Shown: positions 52,410-61,866, numbered from the stretch's first letter. The stretch: 64,000 nucleotides of DNA from Proruminimicrobium sp963666965 (GCA_963666965.1 OY762939.1:1-64000); one strand, 5' to 3'. Program-made: numbers and translations. The notes: generated by a model from the sequence alone, not told the origin.

Positions 52410-53624
52410 CTATACAGAAAAATATTTTGTCGCAAACTCTTTAAATGAACATTCGTATTTCTTTATATTGCTGAAATAAACTTCAAATCTTCTAAAAACA
52501 TCTTTATCTTTCTGCAAGAATTCAAAATATTTTTTGATTTCATCGGCGTTTTTACATTTATCTTTATAGCATGAATCAGCTTTGCCGAGCATTTCTCCGT
52601 GTAAATTTGCCGATTTATTTACGTTTACAACCGAAACTTCCGGCACTCTGTTGTTTTTGAGCGTTTTTATTTTTCTAAAATTATATATTCTTGAAAGCAT
52701 ATACGTAAAATATCTGTCGGCCTCCGGAAGAGAATAACCTATAAAACACCAGTGATCGGCTTCCGCAAGAACATTTTCCATTTTGTCCCAGACCTGCGTT
52801 ATATATTTATTAACGTATGTTCTGTTGTTGGCAGGATGAACTATATAAGGCTCAAGAGTTGCCGAACCGCAGTGATAACATTTTATACCGTCGACAAGTT
52901 CTATGGGATTTCCCTGCTGTGAAATTCTTGAAAAAACTTTTCCGCATGTTTTGCAAAAAAGCCAGTTTATGGATCCGTGAGGTCTCAGCAGATATATTTT
53001 TCTCTTTCTCGGACGATGAAACCAGTCTTGAAGATCGTAATTGCCCAATTCTATTCCAAAATCGACATCGTATGTTTTGTTTTCGTCCTCGTTATACATA
53101 GACAGCAGAACTCTGTCAAGACATATATCATAGTTAAAAGTTATAAAAGAAAAATTGATATCCGTATTTTTATAATTTTCAAAAATCTTCTTACCTATTA
53201 CCGTATACGGGCTGTGGGGAATTTTATTAAAAACATTATGTTCTTTAAGTTTAGCATCGGTTAAAGTCGCAAACATAATTCCTTCTATAAGCATATCGTA
53301 ATATTTCTTTATTTTCTCATGTTTTAACAAACCTATATTATGACCCTGGCTTATTGAAGTTTCAAGTATATTGAATATCGCCTCAAGGCTGATATTTTCA
53401 AGCGGAACATCCGAATTAAAAACTGACTTCAAAAGTTTTTTTACTGCGTCGGAGACTTTTTTATATTCATTTTTATGAAGCCCCTGTCTGTTGCGCATTG
53501 CGAATTTTCTTTTAAGAATATTCTGCAATATCTCGTTTTGAATAGGCAAATTGTCATCTTTGCTTGCTCCGGCCCCCATTATAAAAACATATTTTTTATT
53601 AGGATTGATTTGAAAATTTTTCAT
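52410..53624 (-). CDS. SIR2-like NAD-binding protein with zinc ribbon
   Basis: 404 aa. GAGAS (17-21) in the first Rossmann strand, FNYD (163-166), HGSIN with the presumptive catalytic His216, a zinc site C224-x2-C227 and C249-x2-C252, and GYSLPEAD (296-303). This is the SIR2_2-type architecture found in NADase effectors of defence systems and in uncharacterised proteins, and it differs from classical CobB deacetylases. The asparagine and histidine needed for NAD cleavage seem present. The gene follows the GT-C gene with no gap (53625/53624). Role unknown: defence or sensing are both possible. Confidence 0.82.
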   Translation of the reverse strand: MKNFQINPNKKYVFIMGAGASKDDNLPIQNEILQNILKRKFAMRNRQGLHKNEYKKVSDAVKKLLKSVFNSDVPLENISLEAIFNILETSISQGHNIGLLKHEKIKKYYDMLIEGIMFATLTDAKLKEHNVFNKIPHSPYTVIGKKIFENYKNTDINFSFITFNYDICLDRVLLSMYNEDENKTYDVDFGIELGNYDLQDWFHRPRKRKIYLLRPHGSINWLFCKTCGKVFSRISQQGNPIELVDGIKCYHCGSATLEPYIVHPANNRTYVNKYITQVWDKMENVLAEADHWCFIGYSLPEADRYFTYMLSRIYNFRKIKTLKNNRVPEVSVVNVNKSANLHGEMLGKADSCYKDKCKNADEIKKYFEFLQKDKDVFRRFEVYFSNIKKYECSFKEFATKYFSV

Positions 53625-55190
53625 TTATTCCTCGATATATAAAGACATAACGTAAGATTTATTTTGAAAAATGATATTTTTCTCGCTTTGGCGCCTTATT
53701 TTTTCAATATTCGGATCTTGTTCCCAATTCCAATATTCAACATCTCTTACAATGACTTTATTTTTGACAGCCGAATTAAACTGCTTCGTATCAAGAGCGT
53801 CTGAGAAATTATTTACCGACGGAAGAATATATTCAAGTCTTCTGTTTGCCCACCAGCCTGCCCCGTAATATCTGTATTGTCTGTTATTGATGATAAAATC
53901 TCTTGCCTCAAACAGATCCTGATTTTTTGACATTTGAACGCTGATATAGCTCTTATTTAAATTTAAAAACATTTTATCGATTCTGCTTGAGCACGGAGTC
54001 GTTAAAAACAATATTATTATAACAAGATAAAAATATCTGTTTTTATCATTTATTAAAAAAACAAATATGCTGACCATCGTCAGAAAAAGACCCCAGCCTA
54101 TTAAAAAATGTCTTAACCATCCGAATCCCGAAAAAAATATCCACCATATCGTATGCGTTAAAACGGCGCCTGCCAGCATACAAACCAATATATCAATATT
54201 TCTGTTGATTTTATTAAAAACTCTTGAGATAAATATCCATAAAGGCAGAATCACAAGCAGCGCAAACCGCAAAAAACCGATTTCATAGATCATATTTTTT
54301 ATTTTGCCTACGGTTGTAAGAAGCATTCTCGAATCCAGACCCGACCCTTCTTTTTTAAAAAACTCATAATCAACTTTTTTCAATAAAAAATATTTTTCAA
54401 ATCCGTCCAATATTATAAATTTATATATTTCCCAGCCGATAACCGGCAGCAAAAAACCAAGTATGAAAAAAATAATAAAATTTAATTTTGATTTTAAATT
54501 GCCGCAGTTTAAAAACAAGTACACCGCGCAAACCGGCGCTATGGATATTAATGACAAAGTTTTTACAAAAAAAGCCAATGACGCAATAATTCCGGAAAAG
54601 AAATACATGGTTTTTCTATTTTCTGAAACAATCAGCGCAAATGCCAAAATTATTACAAGCAATGTTGCCGGAAATTCCCCAAGCATCATTGAAAAAGCTC
54701 CGTTATACCTTGGTATTTCACCCAGTTTTACAACAAAGCTGGCTGTATTTTTAAAATTATAAGCAAAGATAATAAGCCCCATGAAAACGCAGCGCCATAC
54801 CCATAATTGTTTTTCAGTAATATATTTAATCTTTTTCGGCAGATACATAGCGGCCAAAAGCAGCAGCAGACATATTGCTGCAGTTGTAACACTTGGAACC
54901 CAATATTGATTTGAAAATATTTTTATTGCCAAGGCAACCGGTAAAATAAATGGATATCCGACGCTTATTCCTGAAGGGAACAAATAAAGTTTTTCGTAAG
55001 ATGATACATAACCAACACCAAATGCAATATTTTTTGCTACTGTTGCATGATTAGAATCATCATATTCTAAACATATATTTAGAACTTGAAAAACAATTAT
55101 GAAACAAAATAAAAATATCGATATCATTTTTAATATTCTAATTAATACCTTGTCTTCAAATAATTGTGAAATTATAATTTTACTTAACAT
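53625..55190 (-). CDS. GT-C-fold membrane glycosyltransferase-like protein
   Basis: 521 aa, about twelve membrane segments. LEYDDSNHATVAKNIAFGVG in the first loop resembles the acidic donor-site loop of GT39/GT83-type mannosyl- or arabinosyltransferases, and YPFILPVALAIKIF follows as in that superfamily. A soluble tail of about 100 residues lies at the C-terminus. GGGG lies six bases before ATG 55190. It probably glycosylates a lipid- or protein-linked acceptor in the periplasm. Confidence 0.75.
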   Translation of the reverse strand: MLSKIIISQLFEDKVLIRILKMISIFLFCFIIVFQVLNICLEYDDSNHATVAKNIAFGVGYVSSYEKLYLFPSGISVGYPFILPVALAIKIFSNQYWVPSVTTAAICLLLLLAAMYLPKKIKYITEKQLWVWRCVFMGLIIFAYNFKNTASFVVKLGEIPRYNGAFSMMLGEFPATLLVIILAFALIVSENRKTMYFFSGIIASLAFFVKTLSLISIAPVCAVYLFLNCGNLKSKLNFIIFFILGFLLPVIGWEIYKFIILDGFEKYFLLKKVDYEFFKKEGSGLDSRMLLTTVGKIKNMIYEIGFLRFALLVILPLWIFISRVFNKINRNIDILVCMLAGAVLTHTIWWIFFSGFGWLRHFLIGWGLFLTMVSIFVFLINDKNRYFYLVIIILFLTTPCSSRIDKMFLNLNKSYISVQMSKNQDLFEARDFIINNRQYRYYGAGWWANRRLEYILPSVNNFSDALDTKQFNSAVKNKVIVRDVEYWNWEQDPNIEKIRRQSEKNIIFQNKSYVMSLYIEE

Positions 55191-55243
55191 TGCAAACCCC
55201 TTTAAACATATACTCCTATATGTAAAATTTAAATATTTAAATT
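55180..55243 (-). promoter_or_regulatory. Leader with 18-bp palindrome and possible 9-codon uORF
   Basis: An 18-bp perfect palindrome AATTTAAAT-ATTTAAATT lies at 55226-55243. Downstream on the minus strand, AGGAG is followed by ATG 55209 and a 9-codon frame (MFKGVCNVK) whose stop at 55180-55182 overlaps the start of the main gene. Whether it is translated is unknown. The rest of 55191-55288 shows no gene. Confidence 0.35.
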
Positions 55244-55288
55244 CCCTTATTAATAGTTCAACTTTTTCTCTTATTACATACGATACTA

Positions 55289-56431
55289 TTATATATTTTT
55301 ACTGATAAAATTATTAAAAACACATAAAGCATTCTCTATTGTTTTATCCATATCCCAGTATCTGTAAGAGCCGAGTCTTCCGCCGATTATGATATTTTTA
55401 TTCTTTGAAATTTCATTAATATATTTGTCATGAAGTTCATTATTGTTTTTATCGTTTATAGGATAATACGCTTCTCTTCCCTGCCTGTACTGCTGAGGAT
55501 ATTCAAAACATATTACGGTTTTTGGAGCTTCAAAAATTGCTTTCTTTTCAGGGTGATAATGTTTAAATTCGTGAATTCTTGTATACGGCACGTCCAAGTC
55601 AGCAAAATTCATAGCCGTATTTCCGATAAAATCGGCGCAATTATGTCTTTGCCATTTAAATTTCAGACTGCGCCATCCGAGCCGTCCGTATTTATAATTT
55701 AACAGTTTATCAGGCATTCCTGTAAATATAATTTTACAATTTTTAGGCAGTTTATTTTTTATGTCATAATAATCGCAATCTGTGCCGACTGTAATGTTTT
55801 TATGAGATAAAATATTGCTGATAAGACCCGTATATCCTTTTAAAGGCATGCCCTGATATATATCATAATAATAATTGTCATCATAATTTGCACGAACGGG
55901 AAGCCTTGTAATAATTTCAGCCGGCAGATTTTTCGGATTTGTTCCCCATTGTTTAAAAGTGTAATTTTTTATAAATGCTTCATATAATTTTTTACCTATC
56001 AAAGATATCGCTTTTTCCTCAAAATTGGAAGGATTTTTTATTTTGCCTTTTTCTTTTTCAAGAAAAGCATTTACCTCAAAGGGCTTAAGATTTAAATTAT
56101 AATAAGAATTAACCGTGGCAAGGTTCACAGGCATTGAATATACTTTATTTTTGCTGGTAATTAAAACTCTGTGTTTGTAATTATTGAAACCGGAAAATCT
56201 GTTAACATAATCCCATACGTTTTGCAGACTTGTATGAAAAATGTGCGATCCGTATTTATGACACTCGATACCTGTTTGTTTATCAATATAGGAATAGCAA
56301 TTTCCGCCGATATGTTTTCTTTTATCTATTACAAGAACTTTCTCGTTTAAAACAGACGCTATTCTTTCGGCAAAGACGCTTCCCCAAAAACCAGCGCCGA
56401 CAACAAGGTATTTCAAGCCGTAAAAGCTCAC
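55289..56431 (-). CDS. glf: UDP-galactopyranose mutase
   Basis: 380 aa. FAD-binding YLVVGAGFWGSVFAERIA, IDKRKHIGGNCYSY, HKYGSHIFHTS, FKQWGTNPKNLPAEI, RLPVRANYDDNYYYD and GRLGSYRYWDMD are all Glf signatures. It converts UDP-Galp to UDP-Galf for surface glycans (O-antigen-like). Family length is normal. It follows rng by 16 nt. Confidence 0.96.
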   Translation of the reverse strand: MSFYGLKYLVVGAGFWGSVFAERIASVLNEKVLVIDKRKHIGGNCYSYIDKQTGIECHKYGSHIFHTSLQNVWDYVNRFSGFNNYKHRVLITSKNKVYSMPVNLATVNSYYNLNLKPFEVNAFLEKEKGKIKNPSNFEEKAISLIGKKLYEAFIKNYTFKQWGTNPKNLPAEIITRLPVRANYDDNYYYDIYQGMPLKGYTGLISNILSHKNITVGTDCDYYDIKNKLPKNCKIIFTGMPDKLLNYKYGRLGWRSLKFKWQRHNCADFIGNTAMNFADLDVPYTRIHEFKHYHPEKKAIFEAPKTVICFEYPQQYRQGREAYYPINDKNNNELHDKYINEISKNKNIIIGGRLGSYRYWDMDKTIENALCVFNNFISKNI

Positions 56432-56447
56432 TATGGCCTCTTAAAAT

Positions 56448-57887
56448 TTATTGTTCAAGAATTATGTTGTAGTCTTCTCTGTCAACTGAATCAACAGATA
56501 TAATTTCTATTTCTTTTCTAAAAAATTCTTCAAGCCTTGTTTTTCTTTCATTAAAATACTGCGCAACTTCCGGATTAAGCTTTATTTTGATTTTGCCGTA
56601 ATGTTTTTCTATCTTCATCTGCTCAAGTTCCTGACAGACGTTTATAAAAATCGATTCTTTTGAAAGAACCAGACCAAGCCCGTGGCATGTAGGGCAGTTA
56701 TCGCCCAATAGAGAAAAAAGAGATTCTCTTTTTCTTTCTCTCGTCATTTCAATAAGACCAAGTTTTGTGATAGGCCATATTTTAATTTTTGCCTTATCAT
56801 TTTTGGTAGCATTTCTGAGTTCCTCAAGAACTTTTTTTCTGTTCTTCTCTTTTTTCATGTCTATAAAGTCTATAACTATTATTCCGCCGATATTTCTGAG
56901 TCTCAACTGCCTTGCGACTTCATTTGCAGCTTCAATATTGGTCATAGTGACCACTTCTTCCTGTGTGTTGTTTTTACCGGTAAATTTGCCGCTGTTAACA
57001 TCTATAGCACACAAAGATTCCGCTTCCTGTATTATAAGATATCCTCCGGATGGAAGCCTCGCTTTATTTGATCTGAGCCTTTTTATTTCTTCTTCTATGC
57101 CGTATGCTTTAAATATAGGCTGTTTGCCTTCATACATAACTATTCTTTCTTCAAGTTCCGGCGAAACTGTTTTAACAAATTCCGTAACATCTTTAAGTTC
57201 TTTTTGATCGTCTATATGCATCAGCGTGACGTCTTCGGTGAAATGATCTCTGACAGTCTGAAAAACAACGCCCAAGTCTTTATGTATCGGAGTTCCCATC
57301 TTTGCATTGTTAAATCTGTTTATTATTGAAGCCCACAATCTTGATAAATATTTTATTTCTCTTTCCAGTTCATCTTCCGTGGCATCTTCAGCTTCCGTTC
57401 TTACGATAATCCCGCCGGCAAGATCCGAACCGTTTTTTAATTTTTTTATAATATTTTTAAGCCTTTCGTATTCTTCTTTTTCTTCTATCTGCTTTGAAAC
57501 CCCTATATTATTGCTGAACGGCATATAAACAAGAAGTCTTCCGGGCAGCGAAATTTCCATTGTAACTTTTGGTCCTTTGGTGCTTATAGGCTCTTTATAA
57601 ACCTGAACCATTATTTCCTGTCCTACTTTGAGCATATTTTCTATATTATGCTCGTTTTTAGCAGCAACAACATCATCTTTTGAAAGATAAGCGCTCTTGC
57701 CGAATCCGATATCAATAAATGCCGATGAAAGACCGGCAACTATATTTTGCACTTTGCCTTTATAAATATTATTTAATATTTTTTCAGATTCTCTGCGTTC
57801 TATAAAAATATCTGTGAGACGGTCATTTTCCAATACCGCAACTCTTGTTTCTTCATGCGTTCTGTTAACTACTATTTCTTTTGCCAT
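56448..57887 (-). CDS. rng: Ribonuclease G family endoribonuclease
   Basis: 479 aa. S1 domain with ILNNIYKGKVQNIVAGLSSA, then the RNase E/G core: catalytic Asp residues in LCAIDVNSGKFTG and IVIDFIDMKKEKN, 5'-sensor region, and the CPTCHGLG zinc-link motif. It cleaves single-stranded RNA and matures 16S rRNA. Length and lack of a long C-terminal scaffold favour RNase G. In many bacteria rplU-rpmA follow; here glf follows instead. Confidence 0.94.
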   Translation of the reverse strand: MAKEIVVNRTHEETRVAVLENDRLTDIFIERRESEKILNNIYKGKVQNIVAGLSSAFIDIGFGKSAYLSKDDVVAAKNEHNIENMLKVGQEIMVQVYKEPISTKGPKVTMEISLPGRLLVYMPFSNNIGVSKQIEEKEEYERLKNIIKKLKNGSDLAGGIIVRTEAEDATEDELEREIKYLSRLWASIINRFNNAKMGTPIHKDLGVVFQTVRDHFTEDVTLMHIDDQKELKDVTEFVKTVSPELEERIVMYEGKQPIFKAYGIEEEIKRLRSNKARLPSGGYLIIQEAESLCAIDVNSGKFTGKNNTQEEVVTMTNIEAANEVARQLRLRNIGGIIVIDFIDMKKEKNRKKVLEELRNATKNDKAKIKIWPITKLGLIEMTRERKRESLFSLLGDNCPTCHGLGLVLSKESIFINVCQELEQMKIEKHYGKIKIKLNPEVAQYFNERKTRLEEFFRKEIEIISVDSVDREDYNIILEQ

Positions 57888-57895
57888 TGATTTGC

Positions 57896-59122
57896 CTACT
57901 TTATAATTTTTCTGTCTCTAAGAAATGAAAACATTTTTTTAGACAGAGTATACAGGCTGTAATCCATATTGCCGGTACTCTCTAATTTGTTCTGGAAAAA
58001 CAATATTCCGTCATTATTGTTTTCTTCTATATGAGATTTTACTACTTCGTTTATTTTTGTTTCATCCGGATAACTTGCAAAAACCAGATTTATATTATTT
58101 GAAGCATAAAGCTGTCTGATTTTATCAAGATCGCTCAATGCCCAGTCTATTACAGTTTTATTTTTAATTTCATAATTTGAGGTGTTTAATGCGTTTATGG
58201 CAGTTATCTCCTCCGAAACATCTCCTGCAGTTCCGTAAACTGCGCGGGCAAAATATAAAATGTCATTTGAAATTTCTCCTTTGTAAGACATGAACATATA
58301 GATAAGCCCTTTATAACACATATTTCTCGGATTGCGTATATCGACGAGAATCCCTTCCTCAAATGCTTTCAATGCTTCAGCTTCGCAGTTATTCTTTTGT
58401 TCAAGCAGATAAAGCGATCCGAGCGCATAATAAAACATACTGTGACTTGGTTTTTTTGCTATTATATTCCACAGAAAATCTTTTGCCTGCGTATATTTTT
58501 TATCTCTTATCAGCTGCCATGCATACGAATAAGCCGAAACGGAACCTATTGTATTGCGATCCTCTTTAAAATTATCTCCAAAAACATAGAAATTTGGAAT
58601 TACTTTAGGTTTAAACTTCTTTTTTCCTGATGAAAACATTTGGTTGCCGGCCGCTTTTATAAGAGAGTTTGCATTTACCGAAATTTTCTGTTCATAGATA
58701 TTTCTTATATCCTCATTAATTTCTCTGAGTGATTTATTATTTTGTTTTTTAGCAGCCGTCTTATTTTTTTTGGCCAGGTAAGAAGCAAAACCGCGTAAAT
58801 TATACTGGTTGGCCTCTCCGACAGTAAGAATAATTGTTCTTGGCGGGTAATTTCTGGAACTGAACGATTTTAAAAACTCAAGACATTCCGTCGTATTAAA
58901 ATCAAATTTTGAAAACTTTTTAAGTCTTACGGCGTCTTTACCGTAATTATCATCCATAAGAGTCTGCAGCATATCTGCATACTTTGTTACAAGGCTGTCT
59001 CCAAAATGAATATTGTCGCTTAATAAAAGTATGACGCGCTCTTCGCAAAAACCTATCTTTGAAGAAAATAACAGTATTAAAACAAAAACGGTTAAAATCT
59101 TAAATTTCATAAATAGTTTCAT
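57896..59122 (-). CDS. SGNH-hydrolase-like protein with TPR insert, degenerate active site
   Basis: 408 aa. A signal/anchor segment (residues about 5-25) is followed by VILLLSDNIHFGDSLVTKYA, laid out like block I of SGNH hydrolases (GDSFTFG...) but with SDN replacing the GDS serine motif. RTIILTVGEANQYN resembles block III (G.N). Residues about 210-290 look like TPRs (AWQLIRDKKYTQAKDFLWNI, MFYYALGSLYLL). NINLVFASYPDE near 355 resembles the last SGNH strand. Likely exported and catalytically altered; role unknown. Start 59122 or M5 at 59110; it overlaps the upstream gene by 23 or 11 nt. Confidence 0.6.
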   Translation of the reverse strand: MKLFMKFKILTVFVLILLFSSKIGFCEERVILLLSDNIHFGDSLVTKYADMLQTLMDDNYGKDAVRLKKFSKFDFNTTECLEFLKSFSSRNYPPRTIILTVGEANQYNLRGFASYLAKKNKTAAKKQNNKSLREINEDIRNIYEQKISVNANSLIKAAGNQMFSSGKKKFKPKVIPNFYVFGDNFKEDRNTIGSVSAYSYAWQLIRDKKYTQAKDFLWNIIAKKPSHSMFYYALGSLYLLEQKNNCEAEALKAFEEGILVDIRNPRNMCYKGLIYMFMSYKGEISNDILYFARAVYGTAGDVSEEITAINALNTSNYEIKNKTVIDWALSDLDKIRQLYASNNINLVFASYPDETKINEVVKSHIEENNNDGILFFQNKLESTGNMDYSLYTLSKKMFSFLRDRKIIK

Positions 59123-61553
59123 TTTTTTCCACGCAGAGTTTTTTTCTTTTAACGTTTAAATTTTTAATATCGTCTTCGCTTAAATCCAAAACATTCTGCA
59201 GCAGCGTGCTTAATTTTAAATTTTTACTTTGTCCGAATCTGAGAAGTATTTTCAGTCCGCCGTCTTCGGTCTTTTCCATAGAATATATAAGAGGTCTTGC
59301 GTCAACCGTCGTTTCCTTTCCTTTTTTCATCTTAACAACAGGCATAGTTTCAAGCGCAAGACATTCTTTTATTCGTTTTTCGTCAATAAATGCGCCGGTC
59401 ACGTCATATTCGGCCAAATTAACAAGCGAATCAAACGCCGGAAATTTCAACGGTATTTGTTTGACTTCATCTATTTTATAGCCGTCCGAAAGCTGACCGG
59501 CAACAGCACACTTAATTATATCTAAATTAACTTTATCTGTAAAATATAAATCGGCGTATTCGCAATCACTTTCATAACCTACGGAAATTGCCGGACCGAA
59601 AGACATTTTTATCTGAGGACTAAATCCCGCCGTATAAGAAACAGGAAGCGCCGCTCTTTTTACTGTTCTTCTCAAAAAGTCTATCTGTTCAAGATGTGAA
59701 AGATATTTGACGGCTCCGTTTCTGGAAAATTTTAAAAGTGTTCTAAATACGCTCTGCGTGTTCTGCGTTTTAACGCTTACGGTATTCTTCGGCATCGAAA
59801 CATCATCAGAAGCATTATCATCTTTTAAATCTGCAGTTTCGGATATACCCGCAAGATAATCTTCATATAATTGTTCTTTTTTCACTCCAAGTTCTATATG
59901 CTGCCAAGGCATAATTTCATTTTTTTCTCTCTGCCTATAAACATAAAAATCAAGGTCAAGCCCGCATCGTTTCAGACAATCTTTCCAAGTTTCAAAATTA
60001 AATTTATCCGACCATTGGTCAAATCTTAAACCTTTTTCCCAGGCAAGATAAATCACGCGTGAAAGCCTTCTGTCTCCGCGCGCAAGAACAGCCTCTACTA
60101 TGCTTGCCGAATAATCGTGGGCTTTTATTGTTGCGGCTCTTTCACTTTTAATTTTTTTTATCGTTTCTTTCATATAACTTTCCGCAAACATCGGAACCCA
60201 CTGAAAAGCAGTCTGGGCTTTGGGCACAAAAGGAGAAACTGTTACGTTGAAATTCAAACCTTTTGCCTGCTGTTTTATTTTTTTTATAAGCTCAGAAATT
60301 GCTTTTATATCTTCCTCTTTTTCTGTCGGAAGTCCTATCATAAAATAAAGTTTTATCGTTCTCCAGCCCATATTGTAGGCCGTTATAAGCGTATTTATTA
60401 TTTCTTTTTCGGAAAGATATTTTCCTATGACGTTTCTTAATCTGTCCGAACCTGCCTCGGGAGCAAACGTAATAGTAGGTTTTTTATCCCTGTTTATATA
60501 TTCGGCGACTTTAAGCGAAAACGTATTGCATCTCATTGAAGGCAGCGAAATATTTAAATTATTGTCCGCATATTTTTCATTTGTTTCACACAAAAGACGT
60601 TCAAGATTTTTATAGTCGGTACATGAAAGAGAGGAAAAAGCAATATCTTCATAACCTGTCGCTTTAAGGCCTGCATCCACAAGAGCCATAACAGTCTCGG
60701 GAGCCCTTGTTCTCCACGGTCTGTAGTATTTGGAAGCCTGGCAGAATCTGCATCTTCCTATGCAGCCTCTTGCTATTTCGATATTAAGCCTGTTATGAAC
60801 AGTTTCAACGAACGGAACCATTTTACGCGAATGAAAAAAAGATTTATTAATATCTACAGTTGTCTTTTTTATGATTGAAGGAGCGTCAGGTTCAACGGTT
60901 TTTATTTCTTTTATCGTATCGTTCTGATTATATGAAACTTCATAAAAAGACGGGACATAAACGCCTTCTAATTTTGAAAGTTGTTTTAAAATTTCTTTTC
61001 GCGGCAATCCGTTTTTTTTGGCAGTTTCATAATTTTCTATTATTTTCGGCAAAATTTCTTCACCGTCTCCTATTACAAAAAAATCAAAGAAATCGCAAAA
61101 AGGTTCGGGATTTGCCATCGCCGGACCGCCGCCGATTATAATAGGATCGCCGTTTTTTCTGTCTTTTGAAAAAACAGGTATTTTAGACAATGAAAGCATA
61201 TTAATTATATTCGTTCCGACAAGTTCGCACTGCAGAGAAAATCCGACTATGTCAAAGCTGTTAAGAGGACTTTTTGATTCAAGAGAAAAAAGAGGCATAT
61301 TTTTCTTTATGAGAATTTCTTCAAGATCTGTATCCGGGGCAAAAGATCTTTCGCATCTTGCAAGTTTTTTTTCGTTGACCAGATGATATAAAATCTCAAG
61401 ACCTAAATTAGATGCGCCTACTTCATAAATATCCGGAAAACACAGGCATATCGAAACATCTTTCGTCATATCCGGTTTGTGTGAATTTATTTCATGATTT
61501 ATATATCTTGAAGGTCTTTGTATGAAAGGAAGAATTTTATCTAAGCTGTTCAT
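59100..61553 (-). CDS. B12-binding radical SAM protein fused to DUF2344
   Basis: 817 aa. An N-terminal cobalamin-binding-like domain is followed by a radical SAM core with Cys-x3-Cys-x2-Cys in RGCIGRCRFCQASK, and a C-terminal DUF2344 domain (TLLKFSRNGAVKYLSHLEQI, FSPQIKMSFGPAISVGYESD). This fusion commonly sits next to rng and rplU. The substrate is unknown. No Shine-Dalgarno; a TATAAT ends seven bases before the ATG. Confidence 0.9.
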   Translation of the reverse strand: MNSLDKILPFIQRPSRYINHEINSHKPDMTKDVSICLCFPDIYEVGASNLGLEILYHLVNEKKLARCERSFAPDTDLEEILIKKNMPLFSLESKSPLNSFDIVGFSLQCELVGTNIINMLSLSKIPVFSKDRKNGDPIIIGGGPAMANPEPFCDFFDFFVIGDGEEILPKIIENYETAKKNGLPRKEILKQLSKLEGVYVPSFYEVSYNQNDTIKEIKTVEPDAPSIIKKTTVDINKSFFHSRKMVPFVETVHNRLNIEIARGCIGRCRFCQASKYYRPWRTRAPETVMALVDAGLKATGYEDIAFSSLSCTDYKNLERLLCETNEKYADNNLNISLPSMRCNTFSLKVAEYINRDKKPTITFAPEAGSDRLRNVIGKYLSEKEIINTLITAYNMGWRTIKLYFMIGLPTEKEEDIKAISELIKKIKQQAKGLNFNVTVSPFVPKAQTAFQWVPMFAESYMKETIKKIKSERAATIKAHDYSASIVEAVLARGDRRLSRVIYLAWEKGLRFDQWSDKFNFETWKDCLKRCGLDLDFYVYRQREKNEIMPWQHIELGVKKEQLYEDYLAGISETADLKDDNASDDVSMPKNTVSVKTQNTQSVFRTLLKFSRNGAVKYLSHLEQIDFLRRTVKRAALPVSYTAGFSPQIKMSFGPAISVGYESDCEYADLYFTDKVNLDIIKCAVAGQLSDGYKIDEVKQIPLKFPAFDSLVNLAEYDVTGAFIDEKRIKECLALETMPVVKMKKGKETTVDARPLIYSMEKTEDGGLKILLRFGQSKNLKLSTLLQNVLDLSEDDIKNLNVKRKKLCVEKNETIYEI

Positions 61554-61560
61554 GTTAAGT

Positions 61561-61566
61561 ATTATA
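61561..61566 (-). promoter_or_regulatory. -10 box 7 nt from the radical SAM ATG
   Basis: Minus strand TATAAT (61566-61561), then seven bases, then ATG 61553. No clear -35 at 17 bp. Consistent with a leaderless mRNA. Confidence 0.5.
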
Positions 61567-61866
61567 CTATATTCAGCCCTGCTTTTATAATATAATTTGC
61601 AAAATTTCCGTGATTTTTAAAATATTTTTTTAGTTTTTATGTATTCTGCGTTTTTCGCCGCACAAAATAGTATTGTTTTCCAGCTTCAAAGCACAGTCTT
61701 TTCTTTTTGTTTGTACCGCATTAGAACATGTTTATGACTGAAATATCTTTAGTTTTTTTATGTTTGTTTTTTTGCCACATAAGCATGTTGATAATCGAAG
61801 TGTTTTTTCATCAAAACTTCTTCGATTTGCTTTGCAAATCCGCCCAACAAACCACATTAATTCTTA
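61567..61866. other. 300-bp intergenic region with two overlapping hairpins
   Basis: No gene seen. GATTTGC-TTT-GCAAATC (61824-61840) and AATCGAAG...CTTCGATT (61793-61800 and 61820-61827, with inner GTTTT/AAAAC) share bases and are therefore mutually exclusive. They lie 27-74 nt after the rodA stop and may end or stabilise that transcript, though no T-run follows. Confidence 0.45.
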
